A stretch of 54,995 nucleotides of DNA from a virus: positions 1 to 54,995 of IMG/VR virus record IMGVR_UViG_3300031240_000008; one strand, written 5' to 3'. The notes under the pieces are model-generated. The model ran no database searches, had not been told where the DNA came from, and saw only the letters and a program-made list of their open reading frames with translations. This document shows, one piece after another, positions 8,529-16,915 of this stretch (within the stretch, counting starts at the first letter, position 1; every line of letters starts with the position of its first letter). Both the position numbers and the translations under genes were made by a program.

Positions 8529-8824
8529 TATTTCTTGCTTCCTTTTATAATAAGATTAAGCATTCTTAATAAGAACCAAAGACCACCAACGAATCCGAAG
8601 TTATACCAACCTCCATTATTATTCACAGCATAGACAGCAATATCATCACTGAATAAGCTACCAATAAATGAGAATTGACAAATCATTCCATGCCATACAC
8701 CACCCCAGAATCCATAAGTATGTTCAGATGCTAATAAGCAAGGTTGAATATGTGATACGTCAGCACAGCCAGTTGCAAGTGCGATAACTAGCAATGCTAG
8801 TCCTAATAGTGTTAAATTTTTCAT
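8528..8824 (-). CDS. putative lipoprotein
   Basis: 98 aa. The N-terminus MKNLTLLGLALLVIALATGC is a lipoprotein signal peptide with the lipobox Cys at position 20. The mature part has GFWGGVWHG and a C-terminal hydrophobic segment (FGFVGGLWFLLRML), a pattern shared by small phage and bacterial envelope lipoproteins. Could act in superinfection exclusion; that is inference. Confidence 0.75.
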   Translation of the reverse strand: MKNLTLLGLALLVIALATGCADVSHIQPCLLASEHTYGFWGGVWHGMICQFSFIGSLFSDDIAVYAVNNNGGWYNFGFVGGLWFLLRMLNLIIKGSKK

Positions 8825-8834
8825 GTTTTTTTAT

Positions 8835-8966
8835 TTATTTTTTATTTGTTATTCTAAATCCAGCAATCCATAAGTCTATTCTAAAAAACCATGAGCCATT
8901 ATGTTTACCAAATCCTATTCGAAGCATTCGGTTATCTTTATCTAATGGTATTTTATTGATTACCAT
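8835..8966 (-). CDS. small hypothetical protein
   Basis: 43 aa, begins MVINKIPLDKDNRML and ends in a beta-like stretch (SWFFRIDLWIAGFRI). It overlaps the end of 8953-9393 by 14 nt in another frame and fills an otherwise empty gap, with clear hydrophobic-polar periodicity, so it is probably a real gene. Confidence 0.6.
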   Translation of the reverse strand: MVINKIPLDKDNRMLRIGFGKHNGSWFFRIDLWIAGFRITNKK

Positions 8967-9393
8967 ATTTAGTTTTCATAAACTCCAAAACCTCAAGCCA
9001 TTCAGTTTCTGGATCGAAACCAGCCTTGTCTTCAAATAAGACATTCATGTAAGGTTTTTTATCATAGCATCCATAACCATTGGGTTGTGTTTCAACTTCT
9101 GGATTCTCATTAATGAATTTGAATTTAATATCAAATTGTTTAAATAATTCAACATATTGTTGAATTTCATGTGGATGAGAACAAGTATAAATTACCATTT
9201 CAACATCAGGTAATTTGGTCAAAAATTGAAGACACTCAATAGCATAAGGATAAAAATCCTTTGGTGTATTACCATATTCATAATTTGGTTTAAGTATGGT
9301 TCCATGTATGTCAAAGAACCAATAAGTTTTATCCCAATTACGTTTTTCTTTATATTCGAAGTGATTAACTTCTATTGCCTTGATGATTCCCAT
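8953..9393 (-). CDS. HAD-superfamily hydrolase-like protein
   Basis: 146 aa. Motif I is FFDIHGTIL (residues 27-35; His replaces the usual second-position residue, DxHGT), motif II-like VIYTCSHP follows, and the C-terminus has the acidic FEDKAGFD. Likely a small nucleotide phosphatase or an inactive relative; substrate unknown. Confidence 0.75.
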   Translation of the reverse strand: MGIIKAIEVNHFEYKEKRNWDKTYWFFDIHGTILKPNYEYGNTPKDFYPYAIECLQFLTKLPDVEMVIYTCSHPHEIQQYVELFKQFDIKFKFINENPEVETQPNGYGCYDKKPYMNVLFEDKAGFDPETEWLEVLEFMKTKYGNQ

Positions 9394-9394
9394 G

Positions 9395-9580
9395 TTATTT
9401 TATTTCAAAAAATTTTACAAAATCAGTTCTTTTCATTGATACAAATGTCGTATCATTTCTGAAAAAGACAGTATCACCAAATGCATTTACTTCTTTTGGG
9501 ACCCATGCCTTTACAACATCAATATCCAAATTTAATTCTCCTTCGTTGGCAATACCAACACTTACAGTTTCTTTTGTCAT
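9395..9580 (-). CDS. small hypothetical protein
   Basis: 61 aa, beta-rich (VSVGIANEGELNLDIDVV). One-base overlap of its start with the stop of the deaminase gene. Not recognised. Confidence 0.6.
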   Translation of the reverse strand: MTKETVSVGIANEGELNLDIDVVKAWVPKEVNAFGDTVFFRNDTTFVSMKRTDFVKFFEIK

Positions 9581-10020
9581 TAGTCAATTAGAATTACTTC
9601 TACATTAGATTCTTCCAGCATTTGAAGAGCTGCTCGAAAATGCTCTCCCCATGTTTCATGTTCAACATCTGGTGTTGGTGAATAAAGTTTAATTATACCA
9701 GATTGAATAATACCTCTAGCACAATCGCTACAAGGGAACATTGTTACATACATGCTACAACCTTTTAGTGTAACACCATGTCTTGCAGCATGAAATATAG
9801 CATTTCGTTCTGCATGTTCGGTAAATAAGTATTTATGGGGTTTCACATAACGAGATTCAACTGAATCATCACAACCTCTTGGGAAGCCATTATATCCAAC
9901 TGAAATTACTATATGATCTGGATCAACAATTACAGCACCATTCTTGCGATTGGTATCTTTACTCCATTGAGCAATATGTTTAGATAATTCAATAAATTTT
10001 AAATCCCAATGGTTTGTCAT
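9580..10020 (-). CDS. dCMP deaminase
   Basis: 146 aa. Zinc and catalytic motifs HAERNAIFHAA (HAE) and PCSDCARGII (PCxxC) of the cytidine/deoxycytidylate deaminase family, with the N-terminal NRKNGAVIVDP typical of dCMP deaminases. It converts dCMP to dUMP for thymidylate synthesis, a common phage nucleotide-pool enzyme. First gene of a long operon; promoter 5 nt upstream. Confidence 0.9.
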   Translation of the reverse strand: MTNHWDLKFIELSKHIAQWSKDTNRKNGAVIVDPDHIVISVGYNGFPRGCDDSVESRYVKPHKYLFTEHAERNAIFHAARHGVTLKGCSMYVTMFPCSDCARGIIQSGIIKLYSPTPDVEHETWGEHFRAALQMLEESNVEVILID

Positions 10021-10025
10021 CTGTA

Positions 10026-10056
10026 CAAAGGTACTAAAAATTTTCGAATAATCAAA
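10026..10056 (-). promoter_or_regulatory. Bacteroidetes-type promoter
   Basis: TACCTTTG (10026-10033) and TTTG (10053-10056), 19-nt spacer, 5 nt before the dCMP deaminase ATG. It lies across the 3' end of the macro-domain gene. Confidence 0.88.
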
Positions 10057-10507
10057 TGTTTTTTTCGTAATTTACGATAGTAACATATTCACCAGCAAAT
10101 TCTTCTTGAAGGATACGTTCAATAACAGTCCAATCACCTCCAGCTAATCCAGCACCAAGCTTGGGTAGTGCAAAACGTTTACCAGTGAATTTCTGCTTCA
10201 TTAAACGAAGTCCAGATCGCAATGCATTATAGTCTAGGTCCATTTCATTACGTCTACGTCCAGTATAATCATATTGGCCATAAATATTAACAATGATTGG
10301 AGTAGTGTTTTCAGTATAGGTAATGGTTCCAAGCTTTGATTTATCTCCTTTTACCGTAGCATTATCTACAGCATAAGCTTCTGGAAATTTAGCTTTTATT
10401 TGTGGGGCAATGCCAGAACCCATCGTATTAAAGCAATTGCAACAGTGACCTATTACGTCAAATTGTTCGGCATCTCTTACAAGATCACCAGTTATGTATG
10501 TTATCAT
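10052..10507 (-). CDS. macro-domain protein
   Basis: 151 aa. Starts ITYITGDLV, has CNCFNTMGSGIAPQIK (ADP-ribose-binding loop) and FALPKLGAGLAGGDW, all macro-domain hallmarks of the ADP-ribose 1''-phosphate phosphatase / deacetylase class. It may remove ADP-ribose marks or recycle the cyclic phosphate product of tRNA splicing-type repair; the phage encodes both NAD enzymes and RNA ligase. Full domain length. Confidence 0.88.
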   Translation of the reverse strand: MITYITGDLVRDAEQFDVIGHCCNCFNTMGSGIAPQIKAKFPEAYAVDNATVKGDKSKLGTITYTENTTPIIVNIYGQYDYTGRRRNEMDLDYNALRSGLRLMKQKFTGKRFALPKLGAGLAGGDWTVIERILQEEFAGEYVTIVNYEKNI

Positions 10508-10512
10508 AAATC

Positions 10513-10701
10513 TTAATTATCAAAGGCTTTTAATTGTCGTTTAATTTCATCTATTTTAGCATTCGTAACTAGAATTAAATCACCAATATTATTTGTATCA
10601 TATTGTGCTCTTGCTTCAATTAATCGATTTAATACTGCTGTTTCAATATTTAATTGAGACTTCAAGATAATTTCTAATACGTCTTTTTGTAATCCTGTCA
10701 T
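10513..10701 (-). CDS. small helical protein
   Basis: 62 aa, almost entirely helical by composition (DVLEIILKSQLNIETAVLN). No family. Its ATG overlaps the NADAR stop by 4 nt. Confidence 0.6.
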   Translation of the reverse strand: MTGLQKDVLEIILKSQLNIETAVLNRLIEARAQYDTNNIGDLILVTNAKIDEIKRQLKAFDN

Positions 10702-11195
10702 AATAATTTTTTAATTAAAATTTCTTGTTTTATTTTCTCTCTGACTTGCATGATTGCTTCGCCAAGCCAATTAGTTCCTTGCCATTTAGATTTATCTAAA
10801 ATATCTGGATGATTTTCGTCCATACCAATTCCCCAAATACGATCTTCAGGACTAGCTTCAACGATTTCTCTATCATCGCTTTTTAATAATTCAAGTTTCA
10901 TTTTTGGGTTTTGAATAAACTTAGCAAGATTTGCATCATAAACAATCTTACGACATACTCGATTCCAAATATCAGCATTAAAGCCTTTTATTTGACGACC
11001 ATAAGCTTTTTGTTCATTTGGCTGATCAGTATTCATTATGTTGTTCAAAGCTTCATAATCACCGAAGACTAGAGCTTTTTTAGCCATCATGTACTGTTCA
11101 GTACAATTGTATTCCACACCATCTATTGTAAATGGCGAAGGGCACCATTGACTAAAGGTGCCTCCCCAAAAGAATATGAATTTTTCTGTTGTCAT
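10698..11195 (-). CDS. NADAR (YbiA-like) domain protein
   Basis: 165 aa. The signature FFWGGTFSQWCPSPF at the N-terminus, EQYMMAKKA and the C-terminal RIWGIGM...W.G.NWLGE are diagnostic of the NADAR/YbiA fold. Members cleave N-glycosidic bonds, including removal of ADP-ribose from guanine and of damaged riboflavin intermediates. Near a macro domain and NAD genes this suggests handling of ADP-ribose adducts. Confidence 0.88.
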   Translation of the reverse strand: MTTEKFIFFWGGTFSQWCPSPFTIDGVEYNCTEQYMMAKKALVFGDYEALNNIMNTDQPNEQKAYGRQIKGFNADIWNRVCRKIVYDANLAKFIQNPKMKLELLKSDDREIVEASPEDRIWGIGMDENHPDILDKSKWQGTNWLGEAIMQVREKIKQEILIKKLL

Positions 11196-11196
11196 T

Positions 11197-11712
11197 TTAT
11201 TTACGTCTTAAATTAGCTTTTCTTATTGATGCTGATATCGTTTCTTCCATTGTAGAAAAGATATATGGAATGTAATTATTTCCATTTTTTTCTATTGATA
11301 CCGCTTTCCACATGATATCTAAATAACCAATACGATAAGCATCATCTGGTCGGCCATAGATCATTTTTTCTGGTTCTCTACCTTGCCAAAAACCAAATTC
11401 CATATTGGTTGTTAATGCAATAAGCTCTCGTGTTCGTGGAATCCAGAACATTATACAATCAGCTTTTTTCAAGCCATTAAATTCCCATAATGGAATCCAT
11501 GCCTTATTTTTATCCGATTCTGTTTTGCTGGTAAATTCTGGAACAATCAAGTCACCAGTAAAACCTTGCTTTTCAAATTCTTCAATAGCTGCAAATCTCC
11601 AAGAAGTTAAATGTGGTTGATGACCTCTAACTGTTGGACCAGCAAGAAAAATTGATGGTTTTGAAATAGTATTTATTTCAGTTTCTGATTCTTCGTATCT
11701 ATGAACCTTCAT
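11197..11712 (-). CDS. nucleoside 2-deoxyribosyltransferase-like protein
   Basis: 171 aa. SIFLAGPTVRG near the N-terminus and DCIMFWIPR / NMEFGFW in the middle match the nucleoside deoxyribosyltransferase fold, in which a Glu of the xxxE(F/L)G segment is the nucleophile. May act on nucleosides or on NAD-like N-glycosides. Follows NAMPT by 5 nt. Confidence 0.75.
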   Translation of the reverse strand: MKVHRYEESETEINTISKPSIFLAGPTVRGHQPHLTSWRFAAIEEFEKQGFTGDLIVPEFTSKTESDKNKAWIPLWEFNGLKKADCIMFWIPRTRELIALTTNMEFGFWQGREPEKMIYGRPDDAYRIGYLDIMWKAVSIEKNGNNYIPYIFSTMEETISASIRKANLRRK

Positions 11713-11717
11713 ACAAA

Positions 11718-13379
11718 TTATTGTTTTGCTGGTGCATACTCAATCAACAATGCTTGTTTAGTTGACATGATTTCAGCACTTGCTGGATAATTGTGATTTT
11801 CTGTTGTTCCAAGACTCAAAGGCATACTTGCCATTTGAGATTTAATATTTGCTTTGATAATCAAGAAGTCATCATCTTGTCCTTCACCAAATGGTTTATA
11901 AATGTTGGTACCATCGAAATAAGTAACCATTGCATCTTCACCTGATTCATGTTCAAAACAAATGGTTTTCTTAGCTCCCAATGCTTCTTTACTTCTGAGC
12001 AATTTGAAAGGACCTGGTAATGTTCCTTTACCAATTGTTTCGCTGAATTTCACAACTGGACGATCTTCAGAACCAACAGATGATAAAGCATATTTTGCTG
12101 ATAAGTTATCACGTTTCAAATTATTACGCAACCCACCACCTTGTCCGAATAATCCCCAAGTGTAGAATGCATATCCTTTTGCAATGAGTGCATCGATTTC
12201 TTCAAGAATATCTTCGCAAGATTTTCCATCACCGTCCAAGAAGTGAAATAATGTACCACATTTCCAAGAACCAGTCTTGGTTGTCATTTCTGTGAACAGA
12301 CCATTTGCAACTGAAAGATCGCAAATTTCAATGATTTGATCAAGTGTTGTATATCCTTCTTTTGAAGAATCAGGACGAGCAACAACTACTTTACCATTAC
12401 CTTCTTTGAGACTTCTCAAAGCTAGTGGCAATAACATATTTTTTACGGAGTTTTTAGCATCATAACAATCATCAACCATTGATACAATTTCATGGTTCTT
12501 ACATGAGTTATAGATCGCTTCGTAACAATCATTTTCTTTTGTATATGATTGTACGTTTCTGTGAGCAAGAGCATTTACACTTGAGAAGATGCCAATTGCT
12601 TCACCAGAATTTTTCCATGCTTGGTAAGCACCAGAAAACGTATCTGTACCACCAAAGGTGTATAAGTGAACCATTCCAAGTTCTTCTGATTCTTCAAGTG
12701 TCATACCAGCTCTGTCACCAAAGTCAGTAATCGTAATGCTGGCCCAGAAATTAAGCATTTCTTCTGACATATCTGGATCAACTTTAAGAATGCGTTCTTT
12801 GATACGCAATAAGAAGTGTTCATCTTGTGTAACACGTTCAGTAGTACTCCAAGTTTGGAGAATTTTAGATTCAAACCAAGCACCCAACACACCAAGTCCA
12901 TCAACATCAGAGATGATTTCAATAGCTGGTTCATTTGGATAAATGACGCTTCCTTCACGCACAGCACGAATTTTAATTGGGGGACGGCCACCGAATTCAT
13001 CAACAACTCTGCGCCAGATTTCTTCTGGGAATTCATATTCTTTGAATCCTTCCATTGTAACCTTAGCATGAGCTAGGAAACGGATTGTTTCATCGATCTC
13101 AGCGTGTGTGATTGGTTCGTAGAATAATTTTTCAAGAATACGTTGGAGACCAATAAAGATGATACGATTGTCAGCTTTACTGTAAATATGAGGATTAATC
13201 GTATTGAGATTTTTTCTGAATGTTACATAATAAACCGATTTTTCTTTAGCCTCTGGGCTTTCGAATTTATTAGAACCAATGGTATAAGCATCACCAAGCA
13301 ATAGACGTGGTGTTTTATAAACTTTACGTTTTGGCAATACAACCGTTTTAACTTGTTCTGTTGTTGAGACTTCGTTCAT
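11718..13379 (-). CDS. nadV: nicotinamide phosphoribosyltransferase
   Basis: 553 aa, about 60-90 longer than typical NAMPT. Early residues LLGDAYTIGSNKFESP and HIYSK, the middle ITDFGDRAGMTLEE, HLYTFGGTDTF and VARPDSS, and the late GLFGQGGGLRN match NAMPT order (type II phosphoribosyltransferase). It couples nicotinamide and PRPP to NMN. Together with prs and the NMNAT gene it forms an NAD+ salvage route. A Namat-type enzyme that transfers ADP-ribose pyrophosphate to nicotinamide is the main alternative because those are NAMPT homologues. Confidence 0.9.
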   Translation of the reverse strand: MNEVSTTEQVKTVVLPKRKVYKTPRLLLGDAYTIGSNKFESPEAKEKSVYYVTFRKNLNTINPHIYSKADNRIIFIGLQRILEKLFYEPITHAEIDETIRFLAHAKVTMEGFKEYEFPEEIWRRVVDEFGGRPPIKIRAVREGSVIYPNEPAIEIISDVDGLGVLGAWFESKILQTWSTTERVTQDEHFLLRIKERILKVDPDMSEEMLNFWASITITDFGDRAGMTLEESEELGMVHLYTFGGTDTFSGAYQAWKNSGEAIGIFSSVNALAHRNVQSYTKENDCYEAIYNSCKNHEIVSMVDDCYDAKNSVKNMLLPLALRSLKEGNGKVVVARPDSSKEGYTTLDQIIEICDLSVANGLFTEMTTKTGSWKCGTLFHFLDGDGKSCEDILEEIDALIAKGYAFYTWGLFGQGGGLRNNLKRDNLSAKYALSSVGSEDRPVVKFSETIGKGTLPGPFKLLRSKEALGAKKTICFEHESGEDAMVTYFDGTNIYKPFGEGQDDDFLIIKANIKSQMASMPLSLGTTENHNYPASAEIMSTKQALLIEYAPAKQ

Positions 13380-13381
13380 GG

Positions 13382-13714
13382 TTATTGATTTTTAAAATTA
13401 ATATACGTGATTTTGATATTGTGTTCTTGTGCAAATTTAATTTCTTCTTGTACCCCAAGTGATCCTTCCCAACCATCAACCATTAAGACATGCATTTCAT
13501 TACATAGTATAAGTAAGTCAAAACTTAATTTACACCAGAAATTAAAGTCACTTGGAAGTTCAGCATGTTGAAGGATTGTTACACCACTAGTTACTGGTGA
13601 TATACAACTGATACCATCTTTTAAAAGCTTAGCTGAGTATTGAGATATAGATTTGACTCTGTATTCAATTACAGCCTTGTTTTTATCAGAATATGGTATT
13701 GATAGAAATATCAT
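13382..13714 (-). CDS. DUF1937-like protein
   Basis: 110 aa. The pattern IFLSIPYSDKN...SPVTSG..ILQHAELPSDF..W...DLLILC..M.VLMVDGWEGS.GVQ.EI matches DUF1937, a relative of deoxyribosyltransferases (GWExS.GV.xE bears the catalytic-type Glu). First gene of the NAMPT operon, 2 nt before it. Biochemical role unproven. Confidence 0.75.
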   Translation of the reverse strand: MIFLSIPYSDKNKAVIEYRVKSISQYSAKLLKDGISCISPVTSGVTILQHAELPSDFNFWCKLSFDLLILCNEMHVLMVDGWEGSLGVQEEIKFAQEHNIKITYINFKNQ

Positions 13715-13732
13715 TTATACTTAATTACGACA

Positions 13733-13763
13733 CAAAGGTACTAAATAAATTTTAATTAAACAA
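13733..13763 (-). promoter_or_regulatory. Bacteroidetes-type promoter (NAMPT operon)
   Basis: TACCTTTG (13733-13740) and CTTG box at 13761, 20-nt spacer, 18 nt before the DUF1937 gene; drives the NAMPT-NADAR-macro operon. Confidence 0.88.
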
Positions 13764-13770
13764 GTTTAGT

Positions 13771-13965
13771 TTAACTTTTCTGTTTTGATCCTCTATTGTT
13801 ATAATATACCACCCTTAATTCTTCTATTTTTTCTATAACTTCCGTTAACTTTTCCTTTTCATTTTTTGATAAAAGACTTGATTTACTTAATTTAATAAGA
13901 TTGCCTTTTGTACCATTAATGGAAGCATAAATATGTTTTCGATGATCTGTATATGTTTTATTCAT
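13771..13965 (-). CDS. small hypothetical protein
   Basis: 64 aa, basic, helical (SLLSKNEKEKLTEVIEKIEE). Overlaps the SLOG gene start region by 8 nt. Unknown. Confidence 0.6.
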   Translation of the reverse strand: MNKTYTDHRKHIYASINGTKGNLIKLSKSSLLSKNEKEKLTEVIEKIEELRVVYYNNRGSKQKS

Positions 13966-14416
13966 ATGCGTTTACCATTCTTTTATTCTGTGATTCAGCA
14001 TATTGGATGCAATTCTTGGTTCCACCACTACTCCCATCAAACATTGCCAGTAAAATATCACAATTATCAACCATCCAAATATTTCTTTTTTGCATGTATT
14101 CTACACTATAATCATCCATACCAGACACATTAACAACCTCTTGTGCCTTATCTAAAAGGTATTGATTATAAGCTTTGCTTTTATCGCTCCAAACCTTAGC
14201 TTGATCAGTGAATGGAATTGCTGCAATGAGGGGGATTTCTAAATTGATAGCTGCTTGAGCTAGTGCTTGATCCCAACCTAAAGCCATCCCTGAGATAACC
14301 TTACTGGCTTTGAGACCCTTTAACCATTTCTCGGCTATTGTGACTAAGCGATCAAAATTGGCTTCAGTATAACCACCCAATTTATCAGGTCTATGTCCAG
14401 TGCCAGCTATTATCAT
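13958..14416 (-). CDS. SLOG/YpsA-like Rossmann protein
   Basis: 152 aa. MIIAGTGHRPDKLGGY, VISGMALGWDQALAQAA and the C-terminal DGSSGGTKNCI.YA match the DUF1273/YpsA branch of the SLOG superfamily, which binds nucleotide or NAD/ADP-ribose derivatives and is common in NAD-linked conflict systems. In a phage it could bind or destroy a signal nucleotide; function is inferred. Confidence 0.8.
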   Translation of the reverse strand: MIIAGTGHRPDKLGGYTEANFDRLVTIAEKWLKGLKASKVISGMALGWDQALAQAAINLEIPLIAAIPFTDQAKVWSDKSKAYNQYLLDKAQEVVNVSGMDDYSVEYMQKRNIWMVDNCDILLAMFDGSSGGTKNCIQYAESQNKRMVNAYE

Positions 14417-14619
14417 TCCTCACTTGAATTATATTTGAGAGAATTCTTTTCTAACAACTCAGTCATGTCACATAATTCATTTTGAATACTAGCTCTAATC
14501 GTTCCTAATTGAAGATATTCATCCTTAGACAACTTATCAATTCCTTTTAATTCATCTCTATTTGTATGAGCAATTGCAAGACATAATTTTAAAAATGATT
14601 TTGTTGTTTTTGGTTTCAT
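14413..14619 (-). CDS. small hypothetical protein
   Basis: 68 aa, helical, ATGA overlaps on both sides (SLOG gene downstream, 14616-14987 upstream). No domain recognised. Confidence 0.6.
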   Translation of the reverse strand: MKPKTTKSFLKLCLAIAHTNRDELKGIDKLSKDEYLQLGTIRASIQNELCDMTELLEKNSLKYNSSEE

Positions 14620-14987
14620 CTTAACTTCTCTATTTTACTCAAAAATTTTTCATTGGAATACAATTGTCCCTCAAACCATTTAATATTTCTATGATTTGGT
14701 GTATGTTCTTTCATATATTCAATTTTCTTATTTAAATGAAGAACATTACCTTCTATATCTGTTTTAAGTTGATCAATTAAATTTTGTTTTGAATACCAAT
14801 GATTAAAATCATCTTCAGTAGGGACACTGTTTTCAAAAAATTTTTCGAAAGAATCTTTCAAAATTAATGGTATTATCTTTTCTTCTATTTTTAATTTTTG
14901 TTCTGTTATATCAGAATTAAAATTTGATATTATTGGCTCACCTACTTTTTTTAAGTAATGAACAATATATCCTACTGAGTTTTCCAT
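14616..14987 (-). CDS. hypothetical protein
   Basis: 123 aa, charged and predicted helical, with coiled-coil character over the last 60 residues (LNKKIEYMKEH). Unknown function. Confidence 0.65.
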   Translation of the reverse strand: MENSVGYIVHYLKKVGEPIISNFNSDITEQKLKIEEKIIPLILKDSFEKFFENSVPTEDDFNHWYSKQNLIDQLKTDIEGNVLHLNKKIEYMKEHTPNHRNIKWFEGQLYSNEKFLSKIEKLR

Positions 14988-14999
14988 ATTTATGCAATT

Positions 15000-15179
15000 C
15001 TAATTAAGTCCAACAATAAAGTGGTTATGTAATTTACAGCTTTTGATGTTCCCAAGTGATTCAAAACAAGAAATAAGCATTGAATTAAATTCACGTCCTT
15101 CAAGTGTCTCTATTCTGAGCATTGTTGGGTCATCAAATGGTTGCCATTCAGGTCGTTTTTTCTTTTTTATTCGTTTCAT
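15000..15179 (-). CDS. small basic protein
   Basis: 59 aa from the ATG at 15179. Starts MKRIKKKKRPEWQPFDDP. A TTG at 15194 would add five residues but ATG is preferred. Heads the group of short genes down to 13771; no clear -7 box was found upstream. Unknown function. Confidence 0.6.
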   Translation of the reverse strand: MKRIKKKKRPEWQPFDDPTMLRIETLEGREFNSMLISCFESLGNIKSCKLHNHFIVGLN

Positions 15180-15243
15180 TTTTATAATTATCAAAGAATC
15201 TAAATTATTTTACCCAAGCTAAGTCTTTTTCACATCTAACAGA

Positions 15244-15251
15244 TATTTATA
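15244..15251 (+). promoter_or_regulatory. TATTTATA motif
   Basis: Same 8-mer as found upstream of other plus-strand and virion-type genes; here 39 nt before the GIY-YIG gene at 15291, farther than in the other cases. Confidence 0.4.
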
Positions 15252-15290
15252 TACAAAGAAACTAAATAAATCTGAATAAAACAACTAATA

Positions 15291-15920
15291 ATGAATATTT
15301 TAATCTACAAGCTAATTGATCCAAGGACAAATGAAATTAGATATGTTGGAAAAACTAAAAAATCTTTAACCAAAAGATTATATGAACATTTAACTAAACG
15401 TAATTTAACACCAAAAACCCATAAAAATCATTGGATTAAACAATTATTAAACGAAAAACTTAAACCTAAAATTGAATTGATTGAAATTACTGATCAAAAC
15501 AATTGGATTGAAAGAGAAATCTTTCATATTAAAAAATTGCGAAGTGAAGGTACTTACTTGACTAACTTAACTGATGGTGGTGATGGTGCATTAGGTAGTA
15601 AACAAAGCAAAGAATCAATACAGAAAAGAATTGACACAATAAAGGAAAGATATGGTAATTTAGCTTTTAAACTATCTGATGAAACCAAAAATAATATAAG
15701 AATAGCTCATTTAGGTAAAAAACAATCACAAGAACGAAAAGATAAAACTAGCATAAACTTACGAAAAACTCTATTCCAATATGATTTAAATAATAATTTA
15801 ATTAAGGAATGGCATGGAGTTAGAAAGTGTGCTAAAACTCTTAATATAGATTACACAACACTAAGAGTTTATATTAAATCCCAAAAACCATTAAATGGTT
15901 TTATTTGGAAATATCAATAA
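15291..15920 (+). CDS. GIY-YIG homing endonuclease
   Basis: 209 aa. N-terminal GIY-YIG nuclease: IYKLIDPRTNEIRYVGKT (YxxxxxxxxRYVG), then KRLYEHL and E of IEREIFHIK. The C-terminus holds helix-turn-helix (NUMOD-like) DNA-binding segments, e.g. SKESIQKRIDTIK and RKCAKTLNIDYTTLRVYIK. It runs on the opposite strand and its end overlaps the NMNAT gene by 20 nt, as expected of a free-standing mobile endonuclease. Confidence 0.88.
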   Translation: MNILIYKLIDPRTNEIRYVGKTKKSLTKRLYEHLTKRNLTPKTHKNHWIKQLLNEKLKPKIELIEITDQNNWIEREIFHIKKLRSEGTYLTNLTDGGDGALGSKQSKESIQKRIDTIKERYGNLAFKLSDETKNNIRIAHLGKKQSQERKDKTSINLRKTLFQYDLNNNLIKEWHGVRKCAKTLNIDYTTLRVYIKSQKPLNGFIWKYQ

Positions 15921-16857
15921 CTTTATTTTTAAGTTTATCAATCAATTGTTTCATTAATGAAACATGTTCTACCATAACTAATTGCTCTATTTTTTGATGT
16001 GTGTCAAAATCTTCAATTGCTTTCCATTCTAACATTGCAATATCATCAGATGGTTGAATGCGACCCATGATGAATTTACCAATGAAAAGAGTTGTCATGA
16101 TACCATGTTCAGTACCAGCATAACGCCAGTCGTTGATTTGTTCACTGGCAACATAACGCAATCCATCAATTTCACATCCACCAGTTTCTTCAGAAAATTC
16201 ACGTTTAGCAGCATCTTCCCAACGTCCATCCTTACGATCAACGAATCCACCAATGAATCGATAAAGGTCTTCATTTGGCTTTTTACCCAATAGGATTTGA
16301 CCTTTTTCATTATAAGCAACCACATCAACAGTTGGATATGTTACTGCCCATTGTGCAAACGTAGCATGAATAACACCAGCCCTGAAATCACTTGAGTTTA
16401 GAATTTCTTTTGAAACTTGATTACGGACTTCAGTTCCAGAATAATACACATCAGTGATTAATTCTACAACTGGGAATTTTCCTTTGTAATGTGGGATAAA
16501 TGAATCACGACTACCATATAATAGTGCTGTGATTTTTGAACCGAATGGAATTCGGATTTCAGAATCAAGATTGTCTGACCATCGTTGATCAGATCGTTGA
16601 TCCTTATGAGGAAGGATAATTACATCTGGGTAACTTTGTTGGATCATTGCTTTGCGAGTGGCAAAATCCAATGGATTTGCTTTAGTTCCACCAACTTGTG
16701 GTATACCTAAAAATACAATAACTTTTTTGTGGTTTTCACATACTTGGTCAAGAAATTTAATATGACCTTCATGCAATTTATGTACTTGAAAACGTGCTAT
16801 GATTACACCAATTTCATAATCAGAAGGATTGAGTGCGCTTGATTTGATTTCCATCAT
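15901..16857 (-). CDS. nadM: bifunctional NMN adenylyltransferase / Nudix hydrolase
   Basis: 318 aa. Residues about 15-175 are an NMNAT of the NadM type (GVIIARFQVHKLHEGHIKFL with HxGH; YYSGTEVRNQV). Residues about 185-310 are a Nudix hydrolase with GFVDRKDGRWEDAAKREFSEETGG (Nudix box, GX5EX7REUXEEXGU-like). It makes NAD+ from NMN and ATP and hydrolyses ADP-ribose-like products. Completes the NAMPT route. Two adjacent ATGs (16855, 16852) are possible starts. Confidence 0.9.
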   Translation of the reverse strand: MMEIKSSALNPSDYEIGVIIARFQVHKLHEGHIKFLDQVCENHKKVIVFLGIPQVGGTKANPLDFATRKAMIQQSYPDVIILPHKDQRSDQRWSDNLDSEIRIPFGSKITALLYGSRDSFIPHYKGKFPVVELITDVYYSGTEVRNQVSKEILNSSDFRAGVIHATFAQWAVTYPTVDVVAYNEKGQILLGKKPNEDLYRFIGGFVDRKDGRWEDAAKREFSEETGGCEIDGLRYVASEQINDWRYAGTEHGIMTTLFIGKFIMGRIQPSDDIAMLEWKAIEDFDTHQKIEQLVMVEHVSLMKQLIDKLKNKVIDISK

Positions 16858-16876
16858 TTTAATATAGATTAGATTG

Positions 16877-16908
16877 CAAAGGTATGAATAATATTTGGAA
16901 GAACCAAA
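16877..16908 (-). promoter_or_regulatory. Bacteroidetes-type promoter (NMNAT)
   Basis: TACCTTTG (16877-16884) and TTTG (16905-16908), 20-nt spacer, 19 nt before the NMNAT start. Confidence 0.88.
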
Positions 16909-16915
16909 TTTAATC

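Noticed and set aside
12701-13076. Open frames inside the NAMPT gene on both strands
   Set aside because: They lie fully inside a conserved enzyme gene in other frames; codon composition fits shadows.
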